Counted from the first letter of the stretch, positions 1 through 8,468 are shown. The stretch is 49,266 bases of DNA from Pedobacter sp. ASV17 (GCF_016429065.1 NZ_JAELTX010000024.1:1-49266), one strand, 5' to 3'. The notes: generated by a model from the sequence alone, not told the origin. Numbers and translations are program-made.

Positions 1-230
1 ACAGAACCAATGCCATTCCTTTCCTCTTCATTAAGGTTCCAAAATGTCATAAATATTTCTTGTACCACATCATTGGCAGCTTCCGAATCGTTTAATAGCT
101 GCGTCGCAAAATAGCATAGCTTTGCATAGTTGTCTTTAAACAACCGCTCAAAAGTACTTGTATTTTCTGCTGGTGTACCCAAACGAATTAGCTCTACTAA
201 GGGGGATGAATGACCAAATTTAACTGTAAT
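1..230 (-). CDS. ECF RNA polymerase sigma factor, N-terminal part (cut by window edge)
   Basis: The reverse strand encodes about 76 residues that match region 2 of an extracytoplasmic-function sigma-70 factor. Visible are LFKDNYAKLCYFATQLL followed by DVVQEIFMTFW, the core-binding and -10 recognition helices with the usual D-x-x-Q-E-x-F pattern. Such factors direct RNA polymerase to a small regulon; in Bacteroidota many partner with anti-sigma/TonB systems, but no partner lies in this window. The C-terminal part is outside. The start is unclear: the open frame runs from an in-frame stop at about 231-236, and holds no ATG before region 2. Only ATT (228-230) and TTG (180-182) are candidates, so a rare start codon or a damaged N-terminus is possible. 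Confidence 0.75.
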   Translation of the reverse strand, partial: MTVKFGHSSPLVELIRLGTPAENTSTFERLFKDNYAKLCYFATQLLNDSEAANDVVQEIFMTFWNLNEEERNGIGS

Positions 231-296
231 CTATCAGTAAAACAAGTTCATAGGAGTTACAATATACAAATGTGACGTGTTTTCTTTGATCAGGCT

Positions 297-461
297 TTAT
301 ATTATCGGCACATTTCCAGAAGCTTTCAGGGAACTTCTTTCTGTACCCACTTTTTCTATTTGGAGTAATCTTTCATCAAAATAACACCATACCAATGCCA
401 TTAATAGCAAGGCAATTAAAATAATGATGATCAATACTTTTTGGTTTTGATATTTAGACAT
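297..461 (-). CDS. Small single-span membrane protein, 54 aa, unknown
   Basis: An uninterrupted ATG-to-TAA frame encodes 54 residues: a short polar N-terminus (MSKYQNQK), a strongly hydrophobic stretch at about residues 9-27 and a charged tail. It therefore looks like a single-span membrane peptide with a C-terminal soluble segment. It lies upstream of, and on the same strand as, the sigma factor fragment, with a gap of about 66 bases, so the two could share a transcript. No family is recognised. The hydrophobic segment and fitting position argue for a real gene, but the short length leaves chance open. Confidence 0.35.
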   Translation of the reverse strand: MSKYQNQKVLIIIILIALLLMALVWCYFDERLLQIEKVGTERSSLKASGNVPII

Positions 462-596
462 GAGCTAACTGCGCTAATTTATTACCCTACCATTTGAAAT
501 CTACCAACAAACTAAATCTCGATTTATAAAGTGATAAAGCCAATTTTTTTGGGCGGACAAAAAGCGGACAATTACTCCATAAATGAGTAATCGTTA

Positions 597-2348
597 TTAT
601 ACTAGGGAAAGAATATAATTTTCGAGCGACTGGCTCTCCACCAAAGGCAAACGTTGTTTCAAACGACGCTTACTTCTAGCCACACTATCTGCACTAATAC
701 CTAAAGTATTGGCAATTTCTTTATTACTCATTTGCAGAAAAACTAGGCTGGCTAAACGTTCTTCGGCTGAGGTTAAATCAGCTAGCACGGCATGTATACG
801 AGGGTAAAATAATGGATAAACTTTATTGAAATCCTCTTTAAATCGTCTCCATTCTTCATCGGTGACCAGCACATATTCCAGAAGGTTCTTGTTCACCAAT
901 TTTTCGTTAAAGTTATTTTGAAGCTCGTTCTTTTTGAGCGAATGGCTTAAATTTTCAATCAGTTTATCTTTTTCTAGCATTTGGCTTCTAAACTGTAGCA
1001 AACTTTGCTTGGCCTTTTCTACCGCATTACGTGCTTGCGTACCTTCCAAAATAATTTGTTGCTTTTCCAAACGCATTTTTAAGGCTTGCCTATTATAAAG
1101 CAACCAACCTATAACGCTAAGGAGTATAATTGCTATAAAAATAGCCGTTCGGGTTTTTTTGAGGGTTTGGATATTAGTGTTGGCCTCTTCTAACTTTTTC
1201 TGAGTATTGTCAAATAGCATCCTCGCGTTCATGGCAGATAATTTTCCATCGTTAATCATCTGGTCTTGCTCTTGCTGATAACGCCCATAGCTGTTCTGAT
1301 AATAAATGGCACTGTCTGTTTCACCCAAATGAGTATAAGCGATAGCGATACCCTTGGAGGCTTTTACTTTATCATCTAATTTCCGACTAGTAATTGCCGC
1401 TTTTAGTGCCTCTTTAAAAGCAATTAATGCCGCTCCATACTGCTTTTTAGTTAGAAATATTTCGCCTCTAGCATTTTGAGCAATCGCTACATTATTATAT
1501 TGCTTGTATTTAACGCCTAAATACAACTGCTGATCAATTAAAGGCAATGCTGCCTCAACATTTCCTTCATAAAAATAACACCTACCAATATTTCCTTTGG
1601 CGATAGCTGTCCAAAGTTCATCGGGCTCAGGGTGTATCGGCTTTTTCTGAATGGTATCTATAATTTGCTGATAATAGTTGATAGCCCTTTTGTATTCGCC
1701 TAGTGCTAAATGGGAAGCTCCCAGTACATCTAATTGGAAAATATAAACCATGGGATCCCACTCATAAACTTTCACTTTTCTGAAAGTCAGACACCTTTCT
1801 CCATATTTGATACTCTCGCGAAAATCTTTGGTTTTATAAAGTGCCAAACTTGCTCCTAGAAATCTATTTTGAACATAAGAAAAATATTGATAGCCTATTT
1901 CCTTTTGCAATTCGATCGCTTTTAGGTTATAAAGCAAATAACCGCCCTCATAGTCTATATCGGCAGCCAAAGCGTAAACCTCTGCCAGTAATTGATCATC
2001 TTTTAAATGATTGGCCTGCTTAATGGCTTCGGTCATCTTTAAACTATCTTGGCGAGTTAACTTAACACTAAACACCCTTCTACCTAGCAAATCAAACATG
2101 CACCACCTTGCTCTCAATCGCCTATCGGGCTTTTTTTGAAGATATTGGTCAAACTCAGCAGTCAACTTTAGAAAACTATTTAGGCTAAACTCATTCCTAA
2201 GAATCACATAACTAGCCTCCGCACTATCGGTTTGTGCGGTACCCGTTACCGACCAAGATTTTACAAATGCTTTTATATATCTTTCTTGGGCGAAACAAGA
2301 AAAACTTAGGAGAAACAGCAAGAATAGAAGAAACACCGATCGGAACAT
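597..2348 (-). CDS. TPR sensor/transducer with C-terminal LuxR-type HTH
   Basis: A 583-residue protein with an N-terminal signal peptide (MFRSVFLLFLLFLLSFSCFAQ). About 350 residues of helical tetratricopeptide-like repeats follow (for example AIAKGNIGRCYFYEGN and YGAALIAFKEALKA). Near residue 400 is one transmembrane helix (TAIFIAIILLSVIGWLLY), then a coiled coil. The C-terminal 60 residues form a LuxR/GerE-like helix-turn-helix (LTSAEERLASLVFLQMSNKEIANTLGIS). This layout is common in Bacteroidota: a periplasmic TPR domain joined through the membrane to a cytoplasmic DNA-binding domain, with no kinase or receiver domain. The signal it senses cannot be read from the sequence. It is transcribed divergently from the CvfB-like gene; a -7-type box (TATCTTTG on the reverse strand) lies at 2367-2374. 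Confidence 0.85.
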   Translation of the reverse strand: MFRSVFLLFLLFLLSFSCFAQERYIKAFVKSWSVTGTAQTDSAEASYVILRNEFSLNSFLKLTAEFDQYLQKKPDRRLRARWCMFDLLGRRVFSVKLTRQDSLKMTEAIKQANHLKDDQLLAEVYALAADIDYEGGYLLYNLKAIELQKEIGYQYFSYVQNRFLGASLALYKTKDFRESIKYGERCLTFRKVKVYEWDPMVYIFQLDVLGASHLALGEYKRAINYYQQIIDTIQKKPIHPEPDELWTAIAKGNIGRCYFYEGNVEAALPLIDQQLYLGVKYKQYNNVAIAQNARGEIFLTKKQYGAALIAFKEALKAAITSRKLDDKVKASKGIAIAYTHLGETDSAIYYQNSYGRYQQEQDQMINDGKLSAMNARMLFDNTQKKLEEANTNIQTLKKTRTAIFIAIILLSVIGWLLYNRQALKMRLEKQQIILEGTQARNAVEKAKQSLLQFRSQMLEKDKLIENLSHSLKKNELQNNFNEKLVNKNLLEYVLVTDEEWRRFKEDFNKVYPLFYPRIHAVLADLTSAEERLASLVFLQMSNKEIANTLGISADSVARSKRRLKQRLPLVESQSLENYILSLV

Positions 2349-2366
2349 AAAGAAAGTATCTTAAAC

Positions 2367-2374
2367 CAAAGATA
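2367..2374 (-). promoter_or_regulatory. Bacteroidota -7 box upstream of TPR/HTH gene
   Basis: Read on the reverse strand this is TATCTTTG, matching the TAnnTTTG -7 consensus of the Bacteroidota housekeeping sigma factor. It lies 19 bases before the ATG at 2348. No TTTG is found at the expected -33 position, so the promoter is only half supported. Confidence 0.45.
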
Positions 2375-2429
2375 ATATTCCTAATTATTTAAACCTGTAA
2401 AACACAAAAGCTAATCTTCATAATCTTAG

Positions 2430-2437
2430 TATCTTTG
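2430..2437 (+). promoter_or_regulatory. Bacteroidota -7 box upstream of CvfB-like gene
   Basis: TATCTTTG fits the TAnnTTTG -7 consensus and lies 17 bases before the ATG at 2455, implying a short leader. No clear -33 TTTG is present. It diverges from the matching box for the gene on the other strand, about 55 bases away. Confidence 0.45.
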
Positions 2438-2454
2438 CAAGCTAATAAAGTAAG

Positions 2455-3282
2455 ATGATAGCAATAGGCAAATACAATAAATTACGCGTAGCCGCAAAAA
2501 ACAGTCAGGGTTTAAGCTTAACCGATGGTACCGAAGAGGTGCTGCTACCCTTTATAGAAGTGCCAAACGATGTAAACTTGGGCGACGATGTGGAAGCTTT
2601 TGTTTACCTTAATAAAGATGGCAGTACCGTTGCTACTTTAAAGGAAGTATTGGCAACTGCCGATGAATTTGCTTTGTTAACGGTAGTTAGTGTAAATGAT
2701 GACGGTGCTTTTTTAGATATCGGCATTGATAAAGATATTTTTGTACCCAGAAGGGAGCAAAAAAAGCCCATGGAACTTGGCGAGAGTTATGTGGTGTTTG
2801 TTTACCTTGATGATTTCTCGAATAAGTTATTGGCTTCCTCTAAAGTAGATCAGTTTGTTGAACTCGAAAATTTTGATTTTGAGGAGGGCGATGCCGTTGA
2901 CCTTTTGATTGTAGACAAATCTGATTTGGGCTACAATGCCATCATCAACAACGAATTTATTGGTTTATTATACCATAACGAGGTTTTCTCGGTGATAGAG
3001 GTTGGACAAAGAACCACTGGATGGATCAAGAAAATTAGGGTTGAAGGAAAAATTGACTTAACCCTACAACCCTCAGGCTTTGGACATATTTTAGAAACGA
3101 AGGATTATATCCTAGAAGAACTTCGTATTGTTGGTGAAATAAACCTAGGCGACAAAAGTACACCAGAAGAAATTTACAATAGGTTTCAGGTAAGTAAAAG
3201 CGCTTTTAAAAAGGCCATTGGTGGTTTGTATAAAGAACGCTTAATTACCCTTTCAGACCATCACATTAAGCTGGTTCAATAA
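2455..3282 (+). CDS. CvfB-like S1 RNA-binding protein
   Basis: 275 residues, matching the CvfB/YitL family in length and layout. Tandem S1-like beta-barrel domains fill residues 1-210 (a clear S1 segment is AFLDIGIDKDIFVPRREQ near residue 85-102; another covers YNAIINNEFIGLLYHNEVF). A C-terminal winged-helix domain follows (TPEEIYNRFQVSKSAFKKAIGGLYKERLI). Family members bind RNA and influence virulence or expression in firmicutes; the role in Bacteroidota is not well defined. It is cytoplasmic and monocistronic, with its own -7 box and a strong hairpin terminator beyond a palindromic element downstream. The ATG at 2455 fits the promoter spacing. Confidence 0.85.
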   Translation: MIAIGKYNKLRVAAKNSQGLSLTDGTEEVLLPFIEVPNDVNLGDDVEAFVYLNKDGSTVATLKEVLATADEFALLTVVSVNDDGAFLDIGIDKDIFVPRREQKKPMELGESYVVFVYLDDFSNKLLASSKVDQFVELENFDFEEGDAVDLLIVDKSDLGYNAIINNEFIGLLYHNEVFSVIEVGQRTTGWIKKIRVEGKIDLTLQPSGFGHILETKDYILEELRIVGEINLGDKSTPEEIYNRFQVSKSAFKKAIGGLYKERLITLSDHHIKLVQ

Positions 3283-3300
3283 CAGAACCGCTTATTATTT

Positions 3301-3381
3301 CGTCATTGCGAGGCACGAAGCAATCTCATAAATTAGAAAAATGGAAATCGCTTTAAGATTGCTTCGTACCTCGCAATGACG
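3301..3381. repeat. Long inverted repeat (REP-like), 26-bp arms
   Basis: Arms 3301-3326 and 3356-3381 are reverse complements over 26 bases with a single mismatch, enclosing a 29-base loop. The outer ends read cgtcattgcgagg and cctcgcaatgacg, a motif that recurs in other intergenic spaces of this window (about 7061, 32860). It lies just after the CvfB-like stop codon and may act as a folded RNA 3' end or an immobile REP-type element. Confidence 0.8.
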
Positions 3382-3531
3382 TGATGCAAAAAAGGCATTA
3401 CCCGCCCATCCTCCGTCATCTCGAACGAGTTTACGAGGAGAGATCTAGCAACACAACATAAAAAGTCCTTAGACTTATACTTTTCCGAATAATTGGTACA
3501 AGCAGTCGAAATGACGTGGTGCATAGTAAAT

Positions 3532-3567
3532 AAAAAAGGAGTCCCGCAGGTGCGGGACTCCTTTTTT
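3532..3567. terminator. Strong bidirectional intrinsic terminator
   Basis: A near-perfect hairpin (ggagtcccgca ... tgcgggactcc) is flanked by six A on the left and six T on the right, so it can stop transcription from both strands. It lies between the convergent CvfB-like gene (+) and metZ (-). Confidence 0.9.
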
Positions 3568-3573
3568 ATATTA

Positions 3574-3657
3574 AGACTTACGAAGTTTTAAAACGGCGAA
3601 GCCCTCAACTTTACCTTAAGAAACAAAATACAAATTGAAGTTAAACTTCGTAAGTCT
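3574..3657. repeat. Inverted repeat with perfect 15-bp arms
   Basis: agacttacgaagttt (3574-3588) is repeated as its exact reverse complement at 3643-3657, with a 54-base loop. It sits immediately downstream of metZ on the reverse strand. With 3301-3381 and the terminator it makes up most of the 390-base gene-free space 3283-3672; an imperfect 'cgtcatttcga'-type fragment occupies about 3415-3516. Confidence 0.75.
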
Positions 3658-3672
3658 GGAATAGCAATGGCA

Positions 3673-4836
3673 TTATGCCAAAGCCTGTTCAATATCTTTC
3701 AAAATATCATCAATATGCTCTAAACCGATAGACAAACGAATAGAACCTTGCTCAATACCTACAATATTGCGTTCTTCCTCGGTCAGTTTACTATGTGTAC
3801 TGGTTGCAGGATGCGTTGCAATTGACCTTGTATCAGCCAAATTAGCAGAGATAGAGAACATTTTTAAGCCATCCATAAATTTACGGGCCGCTTCTATACC
3901 TCCATTCACCACAATGGTTACAATACCACCACCTTGTTTCATCTGCTTTTTAGCTATGCTGTACTGCGGGTGCGACTCCAAGAAAGGGTATTTCACCAAT
4001 TTAATTTTTGGATGTTTCTCCAAATATTGCGCTACTTTCAAAGCGTTTTCGCAATGACGGTCCATACGAACAGCCAGTGTTTCTAAGCTTTTTGATAGTA
4101 TCCACGCATTGAAAGGCGACAACGAAGGTCCACTGTGACGAGCAAAAGCAACCACTTCTGCAATTAGTGCTTTACTACCCAAAATAATTCCGCCTAAAGC
4201 ACGTCCCTGTCCATCAATGTATTTAGTGGCCGAGTGGATAGAAATATGTGCTCCTAATTTAAGGGGTTGTTGTAAATAAGGTGTCGCGAAACAATTATCT
4301 ACCGCCAATAAAACGTTATATTTTTTTGCCAGTCCGCCTAAAAACTCCAAATCAATAATATCGATACCAGGATTTGATGGCGTTTCCACAAAAATCATTT
4401 TGGTATTTGGCTTGATCAAACCTTCCCAATCTTCTGGTTTATCTAAATCAGCATAATCAAACGTTACGCCCCATTTTGCAAATACGTTGGTTAACAATTG
4501 GTGTGTTGAACCAAATACCGAACGGCTTGAAACGATATGATCGCCATTTTTAAGGAAAGCAGCAAATGTGGTGAAAATAGCAGCCATGCCCGTTGCAGTT
4601 GCAAATCCGTCTTCAGCACCTTCCAACAGCACCATCTTCTCAATAAACTCTGAAGTATTTGGATTAGAATAACGGCTATAAACATTGCCTTCTTTTTCAT
4701 TAGCAAACAAGGCACGCATTTCTTCCGCATCATCAAACTTATAGCTCGAAGTAAGGTAAATAGGTGATGAGTGTTCCTTGTGCGAACTTCTTTCCGTTTG
4801 AGTGCGTATGGCTATGGTTTCGAAATTATCTGACAT
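3673..4836 (-). CDS. metZ: O-succinylhomoserine sulfhydrylase (Cys/Met metabolism PLP enzyme)
   Basis: 387 residues, the usual length for the Cys/Met metabolism PLP-dependent family. The PLP lysine lies in SIHSATKYIDGQGR near residue 205. The N-terminal YSRYSNPNTSEFIEKM and the substrate-side VETPSNPG segment are also typical. The GQGRALGG sequence after the lysine resembles MetZ more than cystathionine gamma-lyase. It would convert O-succinyl- or O-acetylhomoserine plus sulfide to homocysteine in methionine synthesis, in the cytoplasm. It is transcribed leftward toward a shared terminator. The exact acyl donor cannot be decided here. Confidence 0.85.
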   Translation of the reverse strand: MSDNFETIAIRTQTERSSHKEHSSPIYLTSSYKFDDAEEMRALFANEKEGNVYSRYSNPNTSEFIEKMVLLEGAEDGFATATGMAAIFTTFAAFLKNGDHIVSSRSVFGSTHQLLTNVFAKWGVTFDYADLDKPEDWEGLIKPNTKMIFVETPSNPGIDIIDLEFLGGLAKKYNVLLAVDNCFATPYLQQPLKLGAHISIHSATKYIDGQGRALGGIILGSKALIAEVVAFARHSGPSLSPFNAWILSKSLETLAVRMDRHCENALKVAQYLEKHPKIKLVKYPFLESHPQYSIAKKQMKQGGGIVTIVVNGGIEAARKFMDGLKMFSISANLADTRSIATHPATSTHSKLTEEERNIVGIEQGSIRLSIGLEHIDDILKDIEQALA

Positions 4837-4907
4837 TATAAAGTTGTAAGTTACAGGTGATAAGTTTTACGTTATAAGCAGCAAGCTACGTATAACTTAA
4901 AAACGCA

Positions 4908-5330
4908 TTACTTATTACCATTTATAGTATATGTAAAATTTATAGTTGCTGATCTGCCCAAAATATTGGAAACAGAGCAGTATTTATCAAAAGTCATTTG
5001 TAGCGCACGTTCCACTTTCTGAACGCTTAAATCTCCAAACAGGTTGAAATGAATATCGATCACATCAAATATAGGTGGCATCTCCTCATCCTTTCGAGTA
5101 GCTTTAATATTGATCTTGATATCATTTAAAGGCTCTTTTTGTTTGGTAAGCACATTGACCACATCAATGCCGCTGCAACCGCCCAAACCTACCAATAACA
5201 TTTCCATCGGGCGAAAGCCCTTGCCTTCTCCTCCAATAGCAGGCTTAGCATCTAAATCAACGGTAAAACCGTTATCGTTTTCTGCTTCAAAGTTAAATTT
5301 TCCGCTTTTGCGGCTTAGGTTGATTTCCAT
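4908..5330 (-). CDS. OsmC/Ohr family protein
   Basis: 140 residues, standard for OsmC-like proteins. The two conserved cysteines are in GLGGCSGIDVVNVL and FDKYCSVSNILGRSA, spaced as in the peroxidatic/resolving pair of the family. The N-terminal beta strands are also typical. Family members reduce organic hydroperoxides or act in thiol chemistry; this sequence is nearer the YhfA-like OsmC subgroup than Ohr, a judgement from motif style. It is a cytoplasmic protein lying upstream of metZ on the same strand (gap about 70 bases), so co-transcription is possible. Confidence 0.85.
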   Translation of the reverse strand: MEINLSRKSGKFNFEAENDNGFTVDLDAKPAIGGEGKGFRPMEMLLVGLGGCSGIDVVNVLTKQKEPLNDIKINIKATRKDEEMPPIFDVIDIHFNLFGDLSVQKVERALQMTFDKYCSVSNILGRSATINFTYTINGNK

Positions 5331-5412
5331 CTTTTAATAGCTTAAAGCTAAAAGCTCAATGCTTAAAGCCTTACTGTATGATGCTTTAGGCTTTCCGCTT
5401 TAGACTTTCAGC

Positions 5413-6216
5413 TTAAACATCGTAAAAAACTAAATTCTCTTTCTCTAGATCTGGCAGTTTTACCTCTTTTTCAAAAATTGCGAATACCGAAGAGCCGCTA
5501 CCACTCATGAGTGCAAATTTAGCCCCAGCTTGGTAAAGCTTTGTTTTTATTTCGTCAATTTGTGGATATTTTGCAAAAACAGAAGGCTCAAAATCGTTAA
5601 AAACATGAGCTTGCCAATCTTGTAGCGGCAAATGTATCAAATCTTTTAAAGAAGTGGAAGGCTGTTTTACGTTTATATTGCTGTAAGCCTGTGCCGTGGA
5701 AACGTGAACTGGCGGTTTTACCAATACCAAATAATACTTAGACAGATCTATTGATAGTGCTTCAAATTCATCGCCTTTGGCAAAAGCATAAGTCGGCTTA
5801 TTTTTGATGAAGAATGCACAATCAGCCCCCAAGGGTCTGGCGTAGCCCTCCATCTGCTCATCTGTTAAACCCAGTTCGAACTTTTGGTTGGTCAGCTTAA
5901 TTAAAAAAGCCGCATCGGCACTGCCGCCACCTAAACCCGCCCCAACAGGAATGTTTTTAAGTAAAACAATCTGTTGATGAGGTAAATTAAAATCTCGCTG
6001 CAAAGCTTGAAATGCCTTTAAACAGATATTATCACTGGCATCACCCGGAATATCAACACCTTTGATCAGCATCGACGTTTCATCAGCATCCACCAGCTCC
6101 ACTACATCATGTATCTTAATGGGATAAAAAACGGTTTGTAGGTTATGGTAACCATCTGCTCGTTTTTCGGTAAGGAACAAGCCCAAGTTTATTTTAGCAT
6201 TGGCAAGTGTTAACAT
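5413..6216 (-). CDS. ispE: 4-diphosphocytidyl-2-C-methyl-D-erythritol kinase
   Basis: 267 residues of the GHMP kinase fold. The start MLTLANAKINLGLFL contains the conserved AKINL motif. The ATP-binding loop is PVGAGLGGGSADAAFLI, and the C-terminal glycine motif is LMSGSGSSVFAIF. IspE phosphorylates CDP-methylerythritol in the non-mevalonate isoprenoid pathway. It is slightly shorter than the E. coli enzyme but complete. It is transcribed leftward ahead of the OsmC gene with an 82-base gap containing short imperfect 'gctttaagc' palindromes. Confidence 0.93.
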   Translation of the reverse strand: MLTLANAKINLGLFLTEKRADGYHNLQTVFYPIKIHDVVELVDADETSMLIKGVDIPGDASDNICLKAFQALQRDFNLPHQQIVLLKNIPVGAGLGGGSADAAFLIKLTNQKFELGLTDEQMEGYARPLGADCAFFIKNKPTYAFAKGDEFEALSIDLSKYYLVLVKPPVHVSTAQAYSNINVKQPSTSLKDLIHLPLQDWQAHVFNDFEPSVFAKYPQIDEIKTKLYQAGAKFALMSGSGSSVFAIFEKEVKLPDLEKENLVFYDV

Positions 6217-6317
6217 CTTTCGATTTTAGATTGTAGATTGACGAATTTCGATTGATAAAAGAATAAAGAGCAAAGATAAAAGAGCAAAGACCAAACGTAT
6301 AACTTAAAACGTAAAAC

Positions 6318-6908
6318 CTACAACTTATAAGTATAATGTCCAATAATTTTCCAGTCAAACAGTACATCCTCTACTACTTGTCCACCGCCAATGTTATGTA
6401 CAATCAAATAGCGTTTGCCATCTCCAGATTTACGATTGACCACTAAACCTATATGCGTTTGCCTGCCATTTAAATCCCAGCAAACAATGTCTCCAGGCAA
6501 ATAATCCTCTGGCTTTTTAGTCATTGGTTTTTTCACTCCCTTTCTACCAAAAAACACCATCAAATTAGGTACACGTCTATGATCTATGTTTCTGTCGGTA
6601 GTTTTCATGCCCCAGTTTTTTGGGTACAGTCTGAAATTCGCTTTCATATCTTCATGTACCTCTTTCTGCAAATCCGTACCCAGTTTGCGATAAGCTCTGA
6701 TCACCACATCGGTACAAACACCTTTACCCACAGGCACGTCTCCATTGGGATACTCGATCTTAAAATAGGCAGGATCATAAACGACCTTATCTTTGGTAAG
6801 TTCCATCGCTGCGTTTGACAGTTTTTGGGCTTGTTGACTTTGCGCAAAACTAGGAATGCCAAACCAACAGGCAATCACAAGTGATAGAATAATTTTTCTG
6901 AACATCAT
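6318..6908 (-). CDS. Exported DUF1287 protein (NlpC/P60-like)
   Basis: 196 residues from the ATG at 6908; the longer frame begins with TTG at 6917 and is not preferred. The signal peptide is MMFRKIILSLVIACWFGIPSFAQ. The rest matches DUF1287: GVCTDVVIRAYRKLG holds the probable nucleophilic cysteine, GRQTHIGLVV the histidine, and HNIGGGQVVEDVLFDW the end of the core. The Cys-His arrangement suggests a papain-like NlpC/P60-type hydrolase acting in the periplasm, perhaps on peptidoglycan, but no substrate is established. It precedes ispE on the same strand with a gap of about 100 bases. Confidence 0.8.
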   Translation of the reverse strand: MMFRKIILSLVIACWFGIPSFAQSQQAQKLSNAAMELTKDKVVYDPAYFKIEYPNGDVPVGKGVCTDVVIRAYRKLGTDLQKEVHEDMKANFRLYPKNWGMKTTDRNIDHRRVPNLMVFFGRKGVKKPMTKKPEDYLPGDIVCWDLNGRQTHIGLVVNRKSGDGKRYLIVHNIGGGQVVEDVLFDWKIIGHYTYKL

Positions 6909-7060
6909 GATGAACAAATCTAAGGCATTTACGGCATATTAAGGCACTTCTAGGAATGGAAACCGATAAAAAACCATCTTGTGGAAAAACCGAGGAAGGT
7001 TCCTTACCATTTAATCTTTAAATTTGTATTTTACAATTTAACACGGACGCCTAATCAATG

Positions 7061-7169
7061 CGTCATTTCGACTGAAGCGTAGTCCCGAATTTTCGGGGGA
7101 GAAATCTTTGAACTTGTATAAGCGAATCCAAAGATTTCTCGACTACATTATATTTCGCTCGAAATGACG
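7061..7169. repeat. REP-like palindromic element before thyA
   Basis: The ends cgtcatttcga (7061-7071) and tcgaaatgacg (7159-7169) are perfect inverted repeats. Inside, agaaatcttt and aaagatttct pair as well, and a small hairpin (cccgaattttcggg) lies at about 7083-7097. The same outer sequence recurs in several intergenic spaces. Transcription of thyA would pass through or start after it. Confidence 0.75.
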
Positions 7170-7192
7170 AAAAAACACCCTTAGAGGAGTAT

Positions 7193-7987
7193 ATGAAACA
7201 ATATTTAGATTTGATGCAGCATGTGCTGGATAATGGCACACAGAAACACGACAGGACTGGAACGGGCACCATTAGCGTATTTGGTTATCAGATGCGTTTT
7301 AATTTGCAGGAAGGTTTTCCAATGGTCACGACCAAAAAACTGCATTTAAAATCTATCATCCACGAGCTGATTTGGTTTTTGCAGGGCGATACCAATATCA
7401 AATACCTGAAAGATAATGGTGTACGTATTTGGGACGAATGGGCAGATGAAAATGGCGATTTAGGTCCAGTTTATGGTTCACAATGGCGCAGCTGGCCTAA
7501 GCCCGACGGTGGTCACATCGATCAGATTACCCAAATCATCAACACCATTAAAAACAACCCCGATTCACGACGCATTATTGTATCGGCTTGGAATGTTGCC
7601 GAAATTGAAAATATGGCCCTACCTCCTTGTCACGCTTTTTTTCAATTCTACGTGGCAGATGGGAAATTAAGCTGCCAATTATACCAACGCAGTGCCGATA
7701 TTTTCTTAGGTGTACCTTTTAATATTGCTTCTTACGCTTTGCTAACCATGATGGTAGCACAAGTTTGCGGTTTAGAGGCTGGTGATTTCATCCACACCTT
7801 TGGAGATGCCCATATTTACAATAACCATTTAGAGCAGGTTAAGCTGCAATTGAGCAGAGATCCTAAGCCACTACCAACCATGAAAATCAACCCAGAAGTG
7901 AAAGATATCTTTGATTTCAAATTTGAGGATTTTGAATTGGTAAATTACGAAGCACATCCGCACATTAAAGGGATTGTTGCAGTATAA
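7193..7987 (+). CDS. thyA: Thymidylate synthase
   Basis: 264 residues, identical in length to E. coli ThyA. The catalytic cysteine is residue 146 in [13 protein letters not shown]. The folate and dUMP segments [19 protein letters not shown] and [13 protein letters not shown] are intact. It methylates dUMP to dTMP using methylenetetrahydrofolate, producing dihydrofolate that the downstream FolA recycles. The ATG is preceded by a purine-rich gaggag, unusual in this group and supportive of the start. It heads a thyA-S23-folA group on the plus strand. Confidence 0.97.
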   Translation: MKQYLDLMQHVLDNGTQKHDRTGTGTISVFGYQMRFNLQEGFPMVTTKKLHLKSIIHELIWFLQGDTNIKYLKDNGVRIWDEWADENGDLGPVYGSQWRSWPKPDGGHIDQITQIINTIKNNPDSRRIIVSAWNVAEIENMALPPCHAFFQFYVADGKLSCQLYQRSADIFLGVPFNIASYALLTMMVAQVCGLEAGDFIHTFGDAHIYNNHLEQVKLQLSRDPKPLPTMKINPEVKDIFDFKFEDFELVNYEAHPHIKGIVAV

Positions 7988-7998
7988 TCAGTTCAGTT

Positions 7999-8466
7999 GT
8001 TCATTGGTTCATTAGTTGATTTTCTATAGCTTAGTCAAATCAACTACAAAACTATGAGCCACAACAGAATAGAAGAACTAGAGGTTTATACCCTTTCCGA
8101 AGAAATCTCAGATGAGATATGGAACATGGTCATCACATGGGATTTTTTCGCAAAAGACACCATTGGCAGACAAATTTGCAGAGCAGCAGACTCTATAAGT
8201 GCAAATATTGCAGAAGGATATGGGAGATTCCACTTTAAAGAGAATAAGAACTTTTGCTATTATAGCCGAGGTTCAATTTTAGAAGTAAAATCTTTTATTA
8301 GAAAATCAAGACAGAGAAACCTAATCACTGAGGAGCAATACACTAACTTGCTTAGAAAATTAGAAACAGTACACATCAAATTAAACAGTTACATCAAGTT
8401 CATCGGAAAACAAGAGGCTAGCACAAATCAGCAAAAATGAACCAATGAACTAATGAACCAATGAAC
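7999..8466. repeat. 19-bp perfect inverted repeats bracketing the S23 gene
   Basis: gttcattggttcattagtt at 7999-8017 recurs as its exact reverse complement at 8448-8466. The 430 bases between hold only the S23-type gene. The right arm is part of a tandem repeat of period 16 (about 8437-8470) running from the S23 stop codon up to the folA start. Similar ttcattggttcattag sequence also appears near 37794 and 37997, so it belongs to a dispersed family. Confidence 0.8.
8054..8440 (+). CDS. Four-helix-bundle protein of the S23 / 23S rRNA intervening-sequence family
   Basis: 128 residues, all helical, with family features: a short N-terminus leading to LEVYTLSEEISDEIWNMV, then QICRAADSISANIAEGYGRF (the hallmark S/A-I-x-x-N-I-A-E-G), then RGSILEVKSFIRKSRQRNLI. 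Relatives were first seen inside 23S rRNA intervening sequences and are scattered widely in Bacteroidota; the function is unknown, and related proteins (Avd) assist diversity-generating reverse transcriptases. Here no rRNA or reverse transcriptase is nearby. It lies between thyA and folA, enclosed by inverted repeats, which suggests insertion into an older thyA-folA pair. Confidence 0.85.
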   Translation: MSHNRIEELEVYTLSEEISDEIWNMVITWDFFAKDTIGRQICRAADSISANIAEGYGRFHFKENKNFCYYSRGSILEVKSFIRKSRQRNLITEEQYTNLLRKLETVHIKLNSYIKFIGKQEASTNQQK

Positions 8467-8468
8467 TA

